A stretch of 64,000 bases of DNA from an uncultured Clostridia bacterium (GTDB lineage: Bacteria; Bacillota; Clostridia; Oscillospirales; Acutalibacteraceae): contig CALWVR010000030.1 of assembly GCA_944385105.1 (NCBI GenBank), positions 48,775 through 112,774 on the forward strand, given 5' to 3'. The notes under the pieces were generated by a model. The model did not search any database. It saw only the letters and a list, made by a program, of their open reading frames with translations, and was not told the DNA's origin. Made by a program: the position numbers and the translations under genes. Positions 17,476 to 26,957 of this stretch are shown here, in pieces (position 1 is the first letter of the stretch; each line of letters starts with the position of its first letter).

Positions 17476-18243
17476 CTAAACATCATTCTTTTTTAAGTCC
17501 ATTTCACTATAAAATACCTTATTTAAATAAAGTCCATATGGTACAGCAGTTGGTCCTGCATATTTTCTATTCTTGCACAAAATTATTTCAGCAATATCTT
17601 GCGGATTTATTTTTCCCATTGCAACATGTATAAGCGTTCCTACCATAATTCTTACCATATTGTATAAAAAACCATTAGCTCGGACTCTCATTATTACAAG
17701 ATTGCCTTCCCTTTCTACCTTAAAATCCGTTACTGTTCTAGTCATATCTTTTACTTCGCGCTTGTCCAACGTGCTAAATGATGTAAAATCATGCGTTCCT
17801 ACATAATTAAGACCTGCTTCATTTAAGCTATTTATATCCATAGGGTACCAATAGTGTAAGGCCCTTCCTTCCATAAACGGATTTCTAATCCTTGCATTCC
17901 ATATCTTATATATGTATTCTTTTCCTAGACAAGAATATCTTGCATGAAAATCTATGGGAACTTCTTGCGCTGATAGCACTGATACGTCTTTTGGTAAAAA
18001 TCTATTCAGTGCCATTACAAGATTATTGCAGGGTATTCTTGACTCTATCTTCATACTTATGCAGTACATATATGCATGTACTCCCGCATCCGTTCTACTA
18101 CATCCCTTTATGTCCACATGCTCTTTGACTATTTTCCCCAAAGCATCTTGAAAAACCTCTTGCACCGTTAATGCATTATCCTGTATTTGAAAACCATGAT
18201 AGTTACTTCCATCATAGCAAATTGTTAATAATATATTCCTCAT
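17476..18243 (-). CDS. truA: tRNA pseudouridine(38-40) synthase TruA
   Basis: 255 aa enzyme that isomerises uridines 38-40 of the tRNA anticodon arm. The catalytic Asp lies in SRTDAGVHA (about residue 52), and GFLYNMVRIMVGTL is the conserved C-terminal motif. Full length. The ATG overlaps the ecfT stop by 4 bases, so it is the last gene of the common ecfA1-ecfA2-ecfT-truA unit, here detached from the ribosomal protein operon it often follows. Confidence 0.96.
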   Translation of the reverse strand: MRNILLTICYDGSNYHGFQIQDNALTVQEVFQDALGKIVKEHVDIKGCSRTDAGVHAYMYCISMKIESRIPCNNLVMALNRFLPKDVSVLSAQEVPIDFHARYSCLGKEYIYKIWNARIRNPFMEGRALHYWYPMDINSLNEAGLNYVGTHDFTSFSTLDKREVKDMTRTVTDFKVEREGNLVIMRVRANGFLYNMVRIMVGTLIHVAMGKINPQDIAEIILCKNRKYAGPTAVPYGLYLNKVFYSEMDLKKNDV

Positions 18244-19055
18244 CTCATTGTCACCGGTAGCTTAATATTGAGTAACAAAACAAGTATTAAAATAATGAGA
18301 ACAAAAATTATTGCAAAATAATCGATAGTTCCTACTTTTAAAATCTTCATTCGACTTCTTCCGTCACCACCATTATAGCATCTACATTCCATTGCTATTG
18401 CCAGGTCATATGCTCTTTTAAATGCAGAAACAAATAGGGGAATAAGTATAGGAACAAGTGCCCTTATTCGTTGAATAAGATTACCTGACTCTATATCTGC
18501 ACCCCTCGCTTTTTGTGCATTCATAATTTTATCCGTCTCTTCAATCAAAGTAGGAATAAACCTTAATGCTATTGTCATCATCATAGATATCTCGTGAGTC
18601 TTTACTTTAAATAGTTTAAGTGGACTTATAATTCTTTCAATAGCATCTGTTAGATCTGTTGGTAAAGTCGTAAGAGTAAGCAAGGAACTTACTATAACAA
18701 GCATTATTAATCTAGCAGCAACAAAAATACTATTATTTATTCCTTCTTTTGTAATTGTTATAAATCCAATATTAAATAAAGGAGTCCCTTCACCATAAAA
18801 AATGTTTAATAGGGAAGTAGCAAGCACTAATATCGTAATCATTTTAATGCTTTTTAAATAGGTCTTTATTGGTATTTTAGATAAAATCATAGCAAAAAAT
18901 ATCGAAAAAAGAGTAATAGCAAGAGAAATATAATTTGACGCAATAAAAATAATCACAATAAATGTCGCTACTAATAAAATTTTGACTCTTGCATCTAATT
19001 TATGTAATAAAGATTTCCCGGGAAAAAACTGCCCAAATGTAACATCTCTTATCAA
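18240..19055 (-). CDS. ecfT: Energy-coupling factor transporter transmembrane protein EcfT
   Basis: 271 aa membrane subunit that couples the two ATPases to vitamin-binding S-components. Five to six helices; the Ala-Arg-Gly coupling motifs appear as QKARGADIE and in the following AMECRCY region. TTG start overlapping the ecfA2 stop (TTGA), preceded by GGAGAG. QueT at 48000 in this window is one likely S-component partner. Confidence 0.95.
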   Translation of the reverse strand: MIRDVTFGQFFPGKSLLHKLDARVKILLVATFIVIIFIASNYISLAITLFSIFFAMILSKIPIKTYLKSIKMITILVLATSLLNIFYGEGTPLFNIGFITITKEGINNSIFVAARLIMLVIVSSLLTLTTLPTDLTDAIERIISPLKLFKVKTHEISMMMTIALRFIPTLIEETDKIMNAQKARGADIESGNLIQRIRALVPILIPLFVSAFKRAYDLAIAMECRCYNGGDGRSRMKILKVGTIDYFAIIFVLIILILVLLLNIKLPVTMR

Positions 19056-19915
19056 TCAATTTCTCTCCTTTTTAAATATCTCAAAATTTCATTCACAGCT
19101 TGATCAACTGTTAATATTCCACTATCTATATCAAACCCATTATCTTTTAATCTTGACATTATTCTAGTTATTTGAGGAATTCTAAGCCCCATCTTTTCTA
19201 ATTCCTTATCTCTAAAAAAGACATTTTTCGTGCTATCAAACATTACCACCTTTCCCTTATTCATAACAATAACCCGATCTGATATCATAGCTATATCTTC
19301 CATACTATGAGAAACCCATATAATCGTATTTTTTCTTTCCTTATGGTATCTTTTTATATGATTTAAAAATTCGTCTTTTCCTCTAGGATCAAGACCTGCT
19401 GTTGGCTCATCTAAAATCAATATATCCGGGTCCATAGATATTACTCCTGCTATCGCAGCTTTTCTCTTCTCGCCCCCAGAGAGTTCAAATGGTGATTTTT
19501 CTAAAAGGCCATATTCCAAACCAACAAAATCGGCCGCCATCTTAACTCTCTTTTTTCTATCATTCTCACTCAGTCCCATATTAATTGGTCCAAACTCTAT
19601 ATCTTTATAAACTGTATCTTCAAAAAGCTGATATTCGGGATATTGGAATACAAGTCCAACTTTAAACCGTAAATTTCTTATCTTACTAGAATTGTCCCAT
19701 ATATTTTCTCCATCAATATATACATTTCCTTTACTCGGTTTAAGTAAACCATTTAAATGCTTTATAAAGGTAGACTTTCCTGAACCTGTATGCCCAATAA
19801 GCCCAATAAATTCTCCTTTTTTCACTTCTAAATTTATCTTGTCTATAGCAACCTTTTCAGAAGGAGTTCCCTTCCCATAAACATAAGATAAATCCTCAAC
19901 CTTTATTACTGACAT
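19052..19915 (-). CDS. ecfA2: Energy-coupling factor transporter ATPase EcfA2
   Basis: 287 aa ABC ATPase: Walker A GHTGSGKST, signature LSGGEKRKAAIAG, Walker B ILILDEPTAGLDP and switch His in VSHSMED. The frame is open to a GTG at 19924, but that codon lies inside the SD AGAGGTGG; the ATG at 19915, correctly spaced, is the likely start. Forms a heterodimer with EcfA1 on the cytoplasmic side of EcfT. Tail overlaps ecfT by 4 bases. Confidence 0.95.
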   Translation of the reverse strand: MSVIKVEDLSYVYGKGTPSEKVAIDKINLEVKKGEFIGLIGHTGSGKSTFIKHLNGLLKPSKGNVYIDGENIWDNSSKIRNLRFKVGLVFQYPEYQLFEDTVYKDIEFGPINMGLSENDRKKRVKMAADFVGLEYGLLEKSPFELSGGEKRKAAIAGVISMDPDILILDEPTAGLDPRGKDEFLNHIKRYHKERKNTIIWVSHSMEDIAMISDRVIVMNKGKVVMFDSTKNVFFRDKELEKMGLRIPQITRIMSRLKDNGFDIDSGILTVDQAVNEILRYLKRREID

Positions 19916-19956
19916 AAAATCCACCTCTAAAAATATTTACAAAAGCAACAAAGGCG

Positions 19957-20796
19957 TTACTCCCTTAATATCTTTGTTATTTCATTTATACATTCGTCTT
20001 CATCTATTATTCCTAATGGAAGACTCAATCCCCTCATTCTTAGCTTATACATAAACTCTGTTGACTGAGGAACTGATAATCCATATTTATGTAATATATT
20101 AACTTTTGAAAAAACATCCTTAGGTGTTCCATCTATTAAAATATGCCCATCATTCATTACTATCACCCTACTTGCTAAAGCTGCTTCTTCCATATAGTGA
20201 GTAATTAAAATTATGGTTATATTATCATTCTCATTCAATTTTTTTAATGTTGAAATTACCTCTTCCCTTCCACAAGGATCTAGCATAGCAGTCGGTTCAT
20301 CAAGGACTATGCAATCAGGATGCATAGCTATTATTCCAGCTATAGCTAGCCTTTGCTTTTGTCCGCCTGAGAGTTTATATGTAGCATTACTTTTAAACTC
20401 ATACATGTCAACTGCTTTTAAAGCATTATCTACCCTTTCCCTTATTTCATCAGATTGTATTCCTAAATTCTCAGGACCAAATGCTACATCTTCTTCAACA
20501 ATACTTGCCACTATCTGATTGTCTGGATTTTGCAGAACTAAACCTACTCTACGTCTTATCTCATATAATTGACTTTCTTCTAAAGTATCAATTCCACCTA
20601 CATAGACTTTTCCCCCACTTGGCAATAGTATTGCATTAAGGTGCTTTGCCAATGTAGATTTTCCACAACCATTATGCCCTACAATAGCTAAAAATTCACC
20701 CTTCTTAACTTCTAAGGAAATATCCTTTAATACATTAGACGAATTTTCTTCATTATATTTAAATAATAAATTTTGAACTTCTAAAAATTTATTCAT
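19957..20796 (-). CDS. ecfA1: Energy-coupling factor transporter ATPase EcfA1
   Basis: 279 aa ABC ATPase: Walker A GHNGCGKST, signature LSGGQKQRLAIAG, Walker B CIVLDEPTAMLDP and switch His in ITHYMEEA. The frame extends upstream to 20853 into the end of the methyltransferase gene, but the family start is the ATG at 20796 (MNKFLEV). Only a weak AAGGG is seen upstream. First of the ecf genes. Confidence 0.94.
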   Translation of the reverse strand: MNKFLEVQNLLFKYNEENSSNVLKDISLEVKKGEFLAIVGHNGCGKSTLAKHLNAILLPSGGKVYVGGIDTLEESQLYEIRRRVGLVLQNPDNQIVASIVEEDVAFGPENLGIQSDEIRERVDNALKAVDMYEFKSNATYKLSGGQKQRLAIAGIIAMHPDCIVLDEPTAMLDPCGREEVISTLKKLNENDNITIILITHYMEEAALASRVIVMNDGHILIDGTPKDVFSKVNILHKYGLSVPQSTEFMYKLRMRGLSLPLGIIDEDECINEITKILRE

Positions 20797-20816
20797 TATA
20801 AAAACACAAACCCTTA

Positions 20817-21683
20817 TTAATCTAAACTTTGCCAAATTGCAGTCGAACCACAAGGCAACACCCTATTATGTTCCTTAACTAAAAGACCTATCTCTTCCGA
20901 TTTCACTTTTCCAGATAAGTTCTTCTGTATAGTCTCACCCAGTAAGTATTCCATAACCGCTGGTGACAAACCCGTAGTATATGAATTCAAAATAAAAAAC
21001 TTCGCTTCATCTGACAATAAATTTAAACATAAATTTACAAGAGAAAACAGCTGCTCTTCTAATCTCCAAACTTCTCCACTAGGACCACGCCCATAAGAAG
21101 GAGGATCCATAATTATTCCGTCATATTTCTTTCCCCTTCTAATCTCTCTTTGGACAAATTTAATACAGTCATCAACAATCCATCTAATAGGCCTTTCATG
21201 AAGACCCGATGCTATTGCGTTTTCCTTTGCCCAAGATACCATCCCTTTAGAAGCATCAACATGGCAAACCTTAGCACCAGCTTTTGCTGCTACTAAGGTT
21301 GCAGCTCCTGTATAAGCAAATAAATTAAGAATATTTAATTTTCTATCCGTCTTTCTTATCTTATTATAAATAAATTCCCAGTTTGCAGCCTGCTCTGGAA
21401 AAATTCCAGTATGTTTAAAATTCATAAGTTTTAGTCTAAATATTAATCCATCATATTGTATCTTCCATACGTCAGGCATTTTTTTTAACTTTTTCCAATA
21501 ACCGCCCCCTGTATTGGACCTATGATATATTGCATGAGCCTGGTTCCAAAGAACATTTCTCTTTGGGGTATTCCATATAACCTGTGGGTCCGGCCTTATT
21601 AAAATAATATTTCCCCAACGTTCTAATCTTTCTCCACATGAAGCATCTATTAATTCATAATCCTCAAAGCTTGAAAATCTCAA
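20817..21683 (-). CDS. Class I SAM-dependent methyltransferase, RlmI-like
   Basis: 288 aa. An N-terminal substrate-binding segment (residues 1-105) precedes a Rossmann methyltransferase domain: SAM loop NLFAYTGAATL, acidic HVDASKGMV, and catalytic-type DPPSYGRG. This is the layout of the RlmI/RlmK-type rRNA or PF10672 methyltransferases; the target base cannot be told. TTG start with TAGGAGAC upstream. It follows glmM by 15 bases and is probably co-transcribed with it. Confidence 0.8.
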   Translation of the reverse strand: MRFSSFEDYELIDASCGERLERWGNIILIRPDPQVIWNTPKRNVLWNQAHAIYHRSNTGGGYWKKLKKMPDVWKIQYDGLIFRLKLMNFKHTGIFPEQAANWEFIYNKIRKTDRKLNILNLFAYTGAATLVAAKAGAKVCHVDASKGMVSWAKENAIASGLHERPIRWIVDDCIKFVQREIRRGKKYDGIIMDPPSYGRGPSGEVWRLEEQLFSLVNLCLNLLSDEAKFFILNSYTTGLSPAVMEYLLGETIQKNLSGKVKSEEIGLLVKEHNRVLPCGSTAIWQSLD

Positions 21684-21698
21684 ATTTAGTCTCCTATC

Positions 21699-23102
21699 TT
21701 AAACTAATCTGTTTCTTATTACTTGGGCAACACTATCTGCCATTGTCATTATTTCATTTTCATCCTCACCCTCTAGCATTACTCTAACTAAAGGTTCTGT
21801 CCCTGAAGCTCTAACTAATATTCTTCCTGTTGCTCCGGCTGTAACATCATCAATTAATTCCCTACTTATACTATTTTTATCATTTTTTGTAAACCTTCTT
21901 TTTACATCTTCTATCGCGTCTGTTACAACCTTATCATATGGGAATTTTTCCTTACCGTCCTTACTAACTTCAACATTTAACATAACCTGCGGATACTTTT
22001 TCATTATATTTGATATTTCTGAAAACTTTTTATTCTTTTCTTTTACAATTTTTAAAAGCTGTACAGCTGTAAGTTGACCATCACCTGTCGTAGCAAAGTC
22101 GAGAAATATAATATGCCCTGACTGTTCACCACCAAAATTATAACCATTCTTAAGCATGGCTTCTAAAACATATCTGTCCCCAACCTTAGTACTTATAAAG
22201 TTTAATTTGTTTTCACTACAAAACTTATTAAACCCCATATTAGTCATTACCGTTCCTACAACTGTATCCTTTGCAAGTCTACCATTTGATTTTAAATATT
22301 GGGCGCAAATAGCCATTATAAAATCTCCATCAATGACCCTACCATTTTCATCTATTGCCAAACATCTATCTGCATCTCCGTCAAAGGCAATCCCTAAGTC
22401 AAAATTGTTATCTTTAACAAACCTTGAAAGCGCACCTATATGGACAGAACCGCAGTCTTTATTAATGTTAATTCCATTAGGATTATTATTAATCATGTGG
22501 CATTGAACCCCAAGCGATTTAAATAATTTTTCAGCCGTTCTTGAGGCCGAACCATTTGAACAGTCAAAAGCAACCTTTAAACCTTTTAAGTCTCCTTCTA
22601 TAGTGCTTTTTATATGTTCAATATAATCGTCAGTAGCAGTATCTTTCTTAATAACTTTTCCAACCTTATAATTTTCAGGATAATTTATAGTCTTGCTATC
22701 CCTTGATAGAATATTTTCTATTTCATCTTCCATACAATCGGGAAGTTTATATCCATCCTTGCAGAATACCTTTATCCCATTAAATTCATACGGATTATGA
22801 GATGCAGAAATCATTATACCAGCGTCAGCTTGATATTCCTTTACTAAATAGGCAACTGCAGGAGTAGGTACCACTCCTAATATAACAACATCAGCGCCTA
22901 CAGAACAAAGCCCTGCCGTCAGCGCTCCCTCCAACATATCTGAGGAAAGCCTTGTATCCTTTCCTATAAGGACTTTAGCTTTATCCTTATTTTGTTTCTT
23001 GAGAACTAAAGAAACTGCTCTACCTATGTTCATAGCAAGTTCACAAGTAATTTCAATATTAGCTATTCCTCTTATGCCATCAGTACCAAAAAGTCTTCCC
23101 AT
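21699..23102 (-). CDS. glmM: Phosphoglucosamine mutase GlmM
   Basis: 467 aa enzyme converting glucosamine-6-phosphate to glucosamine-1-phosphate for UDP-GlcNAc and peptidoglycan. N-terminal FGTDGIRG, catalytic serine in ISASHNP (about residue 101), Mg-binding DGDADR (about 241-246) and C-terminal RASGTEPLVRV are all intact. ATG with GGTGG upstream. Downstream of the ruv genes and upstream of the methyltransferase. Confidence 0.96.
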   Translation of the reverse strand: MGRLFGTDGIRGIANIEITCELAMNIGRAVSLVLKKQNKDKAKVLIGKDTRLSSDMLEGALTAGLCSVGADVVILGVVPTPAVAYLVKEYQADAGIMISASHNPYEFNGIKVFCKDGYKLPDCMEDEIENILSRDSKTINYPENYKVGKVIKKDTATDDYIEHIKSTIEGDLKGLKVAFDCSNGSASRTAEKLFKSLGVQCHMINNNPNGININKDCGSVHIGALSRFVKDNNFDLGIAFDGDADRCLAIDENGRVIDGDFIMAICAQYLKSNGRLAKDTVVGTVMTNMGFNKFCSENKLNFISTKVGDRYVLEAMLKNGYNFGGEQSGHIIFLDFATTGDGQLTAVQLLKIVKEKNKKFSEISNIMKKYPQVMLNVEVSKDGKEKFPYDKVVTDAIEDVKRRFTKNDKNSISRELIDDVTAGATGRILVRASGTEPLVRVMLEGEDENEIMTMADSVAQVIRNRLV

Positions 23103-23135
23103 AAAATAAAAACCACCATTTCAATAAAATATACG

Positions 23136-24149
23136 CTATAAATTCTTATATTCAATTCCCAGATGAAGATATGCTGATTGATTTACAATCCTTCCTCTCG
23201 GAGTTCTACTTATAAATCCTATTTGCATTAAATAAGGTTCATATACATCTTCTATAGTTACTGCTTCTTCTCCTATTGCCGCCGCTAAAGTTTCAATTCC
23301 TACCGGGCCTCCTTTATAGAACTTGATCATAGCTTCAAGCATTCTTCTGTCATTTGAGTCAAGACCCAATTCATCTATCTCAAGTTTATCAAGAGCTTTC
23401 TTTGCTATATTAAATGTAACTATTCCACCAGTTTCAACCTGCGCAAAATCTCTTACCCTCTTTAAAAGCCTATTTGCAATCCTCGGTGTTCCTCTAGATC
23501 TAGATGCTATTTCTAATGCTCCATCTAAATCAATTTTTATTCCCAAAATGTTAGAACTCCTTAGCACTATCTTAGAAAGTTCCTCAGGACTATAAAGACT
23601 TAAACGCAAAACAACTCCAAATCTATCTCTAAGCGGTGCTGACAGCTGCCCTGCTCTAGTAGTTGCACCTATCAAAGTAAACTTAGGTAAAGGCAAATGG
23701 TACGAGGCTGCCATTTGCCCCTTTCCTGTAATAATATCTATAGAAAAGTCCTCCATTGCTGGATAAAGGATTTCTTCCACCGTCCTTGGAAGCCTATGTA
23801 TTTCATCAATAAAAAGAACATCTCCATCGTTCAGGTTTGTTAATATTGCCGCTAAGTCTCCCGGCTTCTCTATTGCAGGACCTGAAGTTATTCTTATATT
23901 AAAACCCATCTCATTAGCTATAATAACTGACAGCGTGGTTTTTCCAAGTCCTGGAGGGCCATATAAAAGTACATGGTCAAGAGATTCTCCTCTTATTTTA
24001 GCCGCTTCTATAAAAACAGCCAAATTTTCTTTTACTTTATCTTGGCCTATATATTCAGATAAGGTTTTAGGTCTTAACGGATTGTCTACATCTATATCCT
24101 CCGGAATTTCCTCCGGATCTAAAATTCTATTTTCAAAGTCAAATTCCAA
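23136..24149 (-). CDS. ruvB: Holliday junction branch migration helicase RuvB
   Basis: 337 aa AAA+ motor that drives branch migration with RuvA. Walker A GPPGLGKT, Walker [12 protein letters not shown], sensor [10 protein letters not shown], and the C-terminal winged helix ending in GRIVN. TTG start with AGGAGG inside the ruvA end, 3 bases after the ruvA stop. Confidence 0.97.
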   Translation of the reverse strand: MEFDFENRILDPEEIPEDIDVDNPLRPKTLSEYIGQDKVKENLAVFIEAAKIRGESLDHVLLYGPPGLGKTTLSVIIANEMGFNIRITSGPAIEKPGDLAAILTNLNDGDVLFIDEIHRLPRTVEEILYPAMEDFSIDIITGKGQMAASYHLPLPKFTLIGATTRAGQLSAPLRDRFGVVLRLSLYSPEELSKIVLRSSNILGIKIDLDGALEIASRSRGTPRIANRLLKRVRDFAQVETGGIVTFNIAKKALDKLEIDELGLDSNDRRMLEAMIKFYKGGPVGIETLAAAIGEEAVTIEDVYEPYLMQIGFISRTPRGRIVNQSAYLHLGIEYKNL

Positions 24150-24152
24150 AAA

Positions 24153-24752
24153 TTACTTCCTCCTAGCCATTGATCTTAGTGCATTACGTATTAACTCTTC
24201 TGTCGGCATATTCCGGTCAAACTTTGCCACCGCCGCTTCTGCCTCAGTCTGAGAATAGCCAAGCACAGATAAAGCATTTACAGCAGCTTCTGCATTGCTA
24301 CTAGATTCCTCTTTAAAATCGCTCCTATTGTTTATTTGAGTATTTGATATTCCTTCTATTTTATCTTTTAACTCTAAAATAATCCTTTGAGCTAATTTAT
24401 TTCCGACTCCAGGTGCCATAGTCAAAGTTCTACTGTCTTTAGCAGCTATAGCAAGAGCAACTTGTTCAGCAGATAAGGTAGATAAAATTGCAATGCCAAC
24501 CCTTGCACCTACACCCGAAACACATAAAAGCATTTTAAAACAGTTTAGTTCAGTAATAGTTGTAAATGCGAAAAGCTCCATTGAGTCTTCCCTAACACTA
24601 AAATATGTATAAACAAAAACTTCGTTACCCACTTCTTTAAGTTCCCTAATGGAATTCTTCGTTGCATAACACCTATAACCAACTCCGTTACATTCAATAG
24701 CAATTTCCGACTCCCCTATGTACATAAGTTTTCCTCTAAGACTATAAAACAT
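24153..24752 (-). CDS. ruvA: Holliday junction branch migration protein RuvA
   Basis: 199 aa. An OB-fold N-terminus, helix-hairpin-helix motifs (LLCVSGVGARVGIAIL and LTMAPGVGNKLAQRI) and a C-terminal UBA-like domain that contacts RuvB (ALSVLGYSQTEAEAAV). Overlaps ruvC by 11 bases. Confidence 0.96.
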   Translation of the reverse strand: MFYSLRGKLMYIGESEIAIECNGVGYRCYATKNSIRELKEVGNEVFVYTYFSVREDSMELFAFTTITELNCFKMLLCVSGVGARVGIAILSTLSAEQVALAIAAKDSRTLTMAPGVGNKLAQRIILELKDKIEGISNTQINNRSDFKEESSSNAEAAVNALSVLGYSQTEAEAAVAKFDRNMPTEELIRNALRSMARRK

Positions 24753-25263
24753 TTATATCTTTTCTCCTCTTTATCATGTCATACGTAAAATTTGAACCTG
24801 CAGCTTGTGCATGACAAATAGCTATTGCTAAAGCATCAGCTGTATCATCAAGTCTTGGCATTTTTTTTAAACACAGTAACCTCTTAGTCATTTCCATAAC
24901 TTGCTGTTTCTTCGCTTTTCCGTAACCTGTTACTGCTGTCTTTACTTGTAACGGAGTATACTCATATATTGGTACGGACGATAGTCGGGCCGATAAAAGT
25001 ATGACTCCCCTTGCCTGTGCTACATTAATAGCTGTTTTTTGATTATTTTGAAAATATAACTTTTCGATAGACAGAACATCAGGCTTTAACTTATTAATTA
25101 TATAAATCATATCATTATATATTTTTTCTATACGCTTTTCAAATAAGTCTGTAGCTTCTGTCTCAATAGCTCCATAGGCTAAAGTCTTATATTTATTTAA
25201 GCTAAAACATATTGCTCCATACCCAACAATAGCATAACCTGGATCTATACCTAATATAACCAC
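24742..25263 (-). CDS. ruvC: Crossover junction endodeoxyribonuclease RuvC
   Basis: 173 aa Holliday junction resolvase. Acidic catalytic residues are in GIDPG, SIEKLYFQ and the final DDTADALAIAICHA. The frame is open to 25314, but AAAGGAG followed by GTG at 25263 gives the expected start just before the GIDPG motif and avoids overlap with the PAP2 gene. Confidence 0.95.
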   Translation of the reverse strand: MVILGIDPGYAIVGYGAICFSLNKYKTLAYGAIETEATDLFEKRIEKIYNDMIYIINKLKPDVLSIEKLYFQNNQKTAINVAQARGVILLSARLSSVPIYEYTPLQVKTAVTGYGKAKKQQVMEMTKRLLCLKKMPRLDDTADALAIAICHAQAAGSNFTYDMIKRRKDINVL

Positions 25264-25294
25264 AAATATATCTCCTTTAATCCCGTTAATTAAC

Positions 25295-25813
25295 TTATAT
25301 AACAATAAAGGCATTAACTAAAAAAGCTGATAAAACTCCAAGAGCTGCACCTGCGATAACGTCTGATGGATAATGTACCCTTAAATATAATCTTGAAAAA
25401 GCTATTAATATTGCTAATATAAAAGCTGGTATTGCAAAATAAATATTATAAGAGGATATTATACTTGCTGCCGCAAAAGACGAAGATGTGTGCCCTGATG
25501 GAAAAGAATATGTTCGAGGTTTCTTTATCAGCATATCTTCAGGCAAAATAAACTTAGATGGTCTCATTCTTCCAACCAAATGTTTTATAATGATTTCCCC
25601 TAAGAAACCACTTAAAAGTAACGCAAATATTATCTTCATTCCTACGTATCTATATTCTCGGTTAAGTATTAATGGTAAAGAAATTGCAAACCATATAATA
25701 CCATTGTTTCCAAGCTTTGTTATAACAACCATAAATTTATTTAAAAATCTTGTATGTATTTTACCTATATCACAAAGCACTTTATCATCAATCTTTTGAA
25801 TACTTTCTATCAT
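25295..25813 (-). CDS. PAP2-family membrane phosphatase
   Basis: 172 aa with about five helices. The three-part acid phosphatase signature is complete: KHLVGRMRP, YSFPSGHTSS, and SRLYLRVHYPSD. Members include undecaprenyl-pyrophosphate and phosphatidate phosphatases; recycling of the wall lipid carrier is a reasonable but unproven role. First gene of the minus-strand ruv block, 32 bases before ruvC. Confidence 0.88.
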   Translation of the reverse strand: MIESIQKIDDKVLCDIGKIHTRFLNKFMVVITKLGNNGIIWFAISLPLILNREYRYVGMKIIFALLLSGFLGEIIIKHLVGRMRPSKFILPEDMLIKKPRTYSFPSGHTSSSFAAASIISSYNIYFAIPAFILAILIAFSRLYLRVHYPSDVIAGAALGVLSAFLVNAFIVI

Positions 25814-25858
25814 TTTAAAAACCCTTTTTTCACTATTTTTTAAACTACATATTTATTA

Positions 25859-25887
25859 ATTATATTATTATACTTAAAGAAAATCAA
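25859..25887 (-). promoter_or_regulatory. Promoter for the PAP2-ruv operon
   Basis: Minus strand TTGATT (25887-25882), 17-base spacer, TATAAT (25864-25859), about 45 bases before the PAP2 start. Confidence 0.65.
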
Positions 25888-25896
25888 TATTTTTAG

Positions 25897-25925
25897 TTGA
25901 AATTCCTCTTACAATCATATACAAT
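25897..25925 (+). promoter_or_regulatory. Promoter for the zinc-ribbon gene
   Basis: TTGAAA (25897-25902), 17-base spacer, TACAAT (25920-25925), about 34 bases before the ATG. It runs divergent from the ruv promoter. Confidence 0.65.
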
Positions 25926-25958
25926 CTAAAAGTAGAATCTTTATTTAATAGGAGAAAA

Positions 25959-26942
25959 ATGATGAATCATATAAAAGAATGCCCTGTTTGCAAAAAAATA
26001 ATTTCTACAGATGAAGATATGGTAGTATGTCCAAAATGTGGCGCCCCTTATCATAGAGAATGTTATAAAAGGATAGGCCACTGTATGTTTGAAGATCTAC
26101 ATGAGACAGGAAAACCATACAACTATAACGATAAGTCCTATGACGAACCTGATAATAGCATAAATGAAAAACAGTGCCCGAGATGCCTTAGTAAAAATAC
26201 TGAAAGCTCTTTATTTTGTAGTCATTGTGGATATCCTCTTGTACAAGATAAAAACAATGATTATCCATTTCAAGGCTCAATAAATGGAATTCCCTTTATA
26301 TTTAATCCTTTAGAATCAATAAACTTAAATGAAAAAATAAATGACATTAGCGTTAAAGATATATCTAACTTTGTTGGATTAAATTCATTTTATTATATTA
26401 CTGAATTTAAAAGAATCCACAATAGAAAAAAAAGAAGATTTAATTTTTGCGCATTTTTGTTTTCAGGTGCATGGTTTGTGTATCGTAAAATGTATAAAAT
26501 AGGTACCATCTTGACTATATTATTGCTTTCTCTCATAATCGCTTCTACCTTCATTAAATTTAACTATACTAAAAATATTGTATCTGATTTGTTGTATGCT
26601 TCTGGTATAAATTCCTCGTCTAACATATCACCCGATAATATTAATGTATTCATGGAACATTTCAATAATCTTGAAATAAACAAAAAAATCTTACTATTCG
26701 CTCCTACTGCTATTAGTATAATAAATTTTATAATTATGATTATATCAGGAATTATAGCAAATAAAGTATACTTTAAAGACTGTATAACTAAAATTAAGAA
26801 GCTAAAGTATATGTGCGAAAATAATAAAGAAGAATATAACAACAAGCTAAAAGAAATTGGAGGTATTAACTCTCAAGCCACTTTATTTATTGCAATATGC
26901 TATATAATAGTAGAATACTTACCTCGATTTTTAATTCAATAA
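25959..26942 (+). CDS. Zinc-ribbon / RING-like membrane protein, DUF2628-like
   Basis: 327 aa. Residues 1-50 hold a Cys/His cluster (CPVCKK, CPKCGAPYHRECY) resembling a prokaryotic RING-type finger; a second zinc ribbon lies at about residues 74-92 (CPRC...CSHCG). A segment FNFCAFLFSGAWFVYRKMY then introduces three or four membrane helices, as in DUF2628 proteins. Domain order suggests cytoplasmic zinc domains and a membrane tail; function unknown. ATG-ATG start after TAGGAG. galE follows by 15 bases. Confidence 0.72.
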   Translation: MMNHIKECPVCKKIISTDEDMVVCPKCGAPYHRECYKRIGHCMFEDLHETGKPYNYNDKSYDEPDNSINEKQCPRCLSKNTESSLFCSHCGYPLVQDKNNDYPFQGSINGIPFIFNPLESINLNEKINDISVKDISNFVGLNSFYYITEFKRIHNRKKRRFNFCAFLFSGAWFVYRKMYKIGTILTILLLSLIIASTFIKFNYTKNIVSDLLYASGINSSSNISPDNINVFMEHFNNLEINKKILLFAPTAISIINFIIMIISGIIANKVYFKDCITKIKKLKYMCENNKEEYNNKLKEIGGINSQATLFIAICYIIVEYLPRFLIQ

Positions 26943-26957
26943 AGGAGGCAAAATCCC

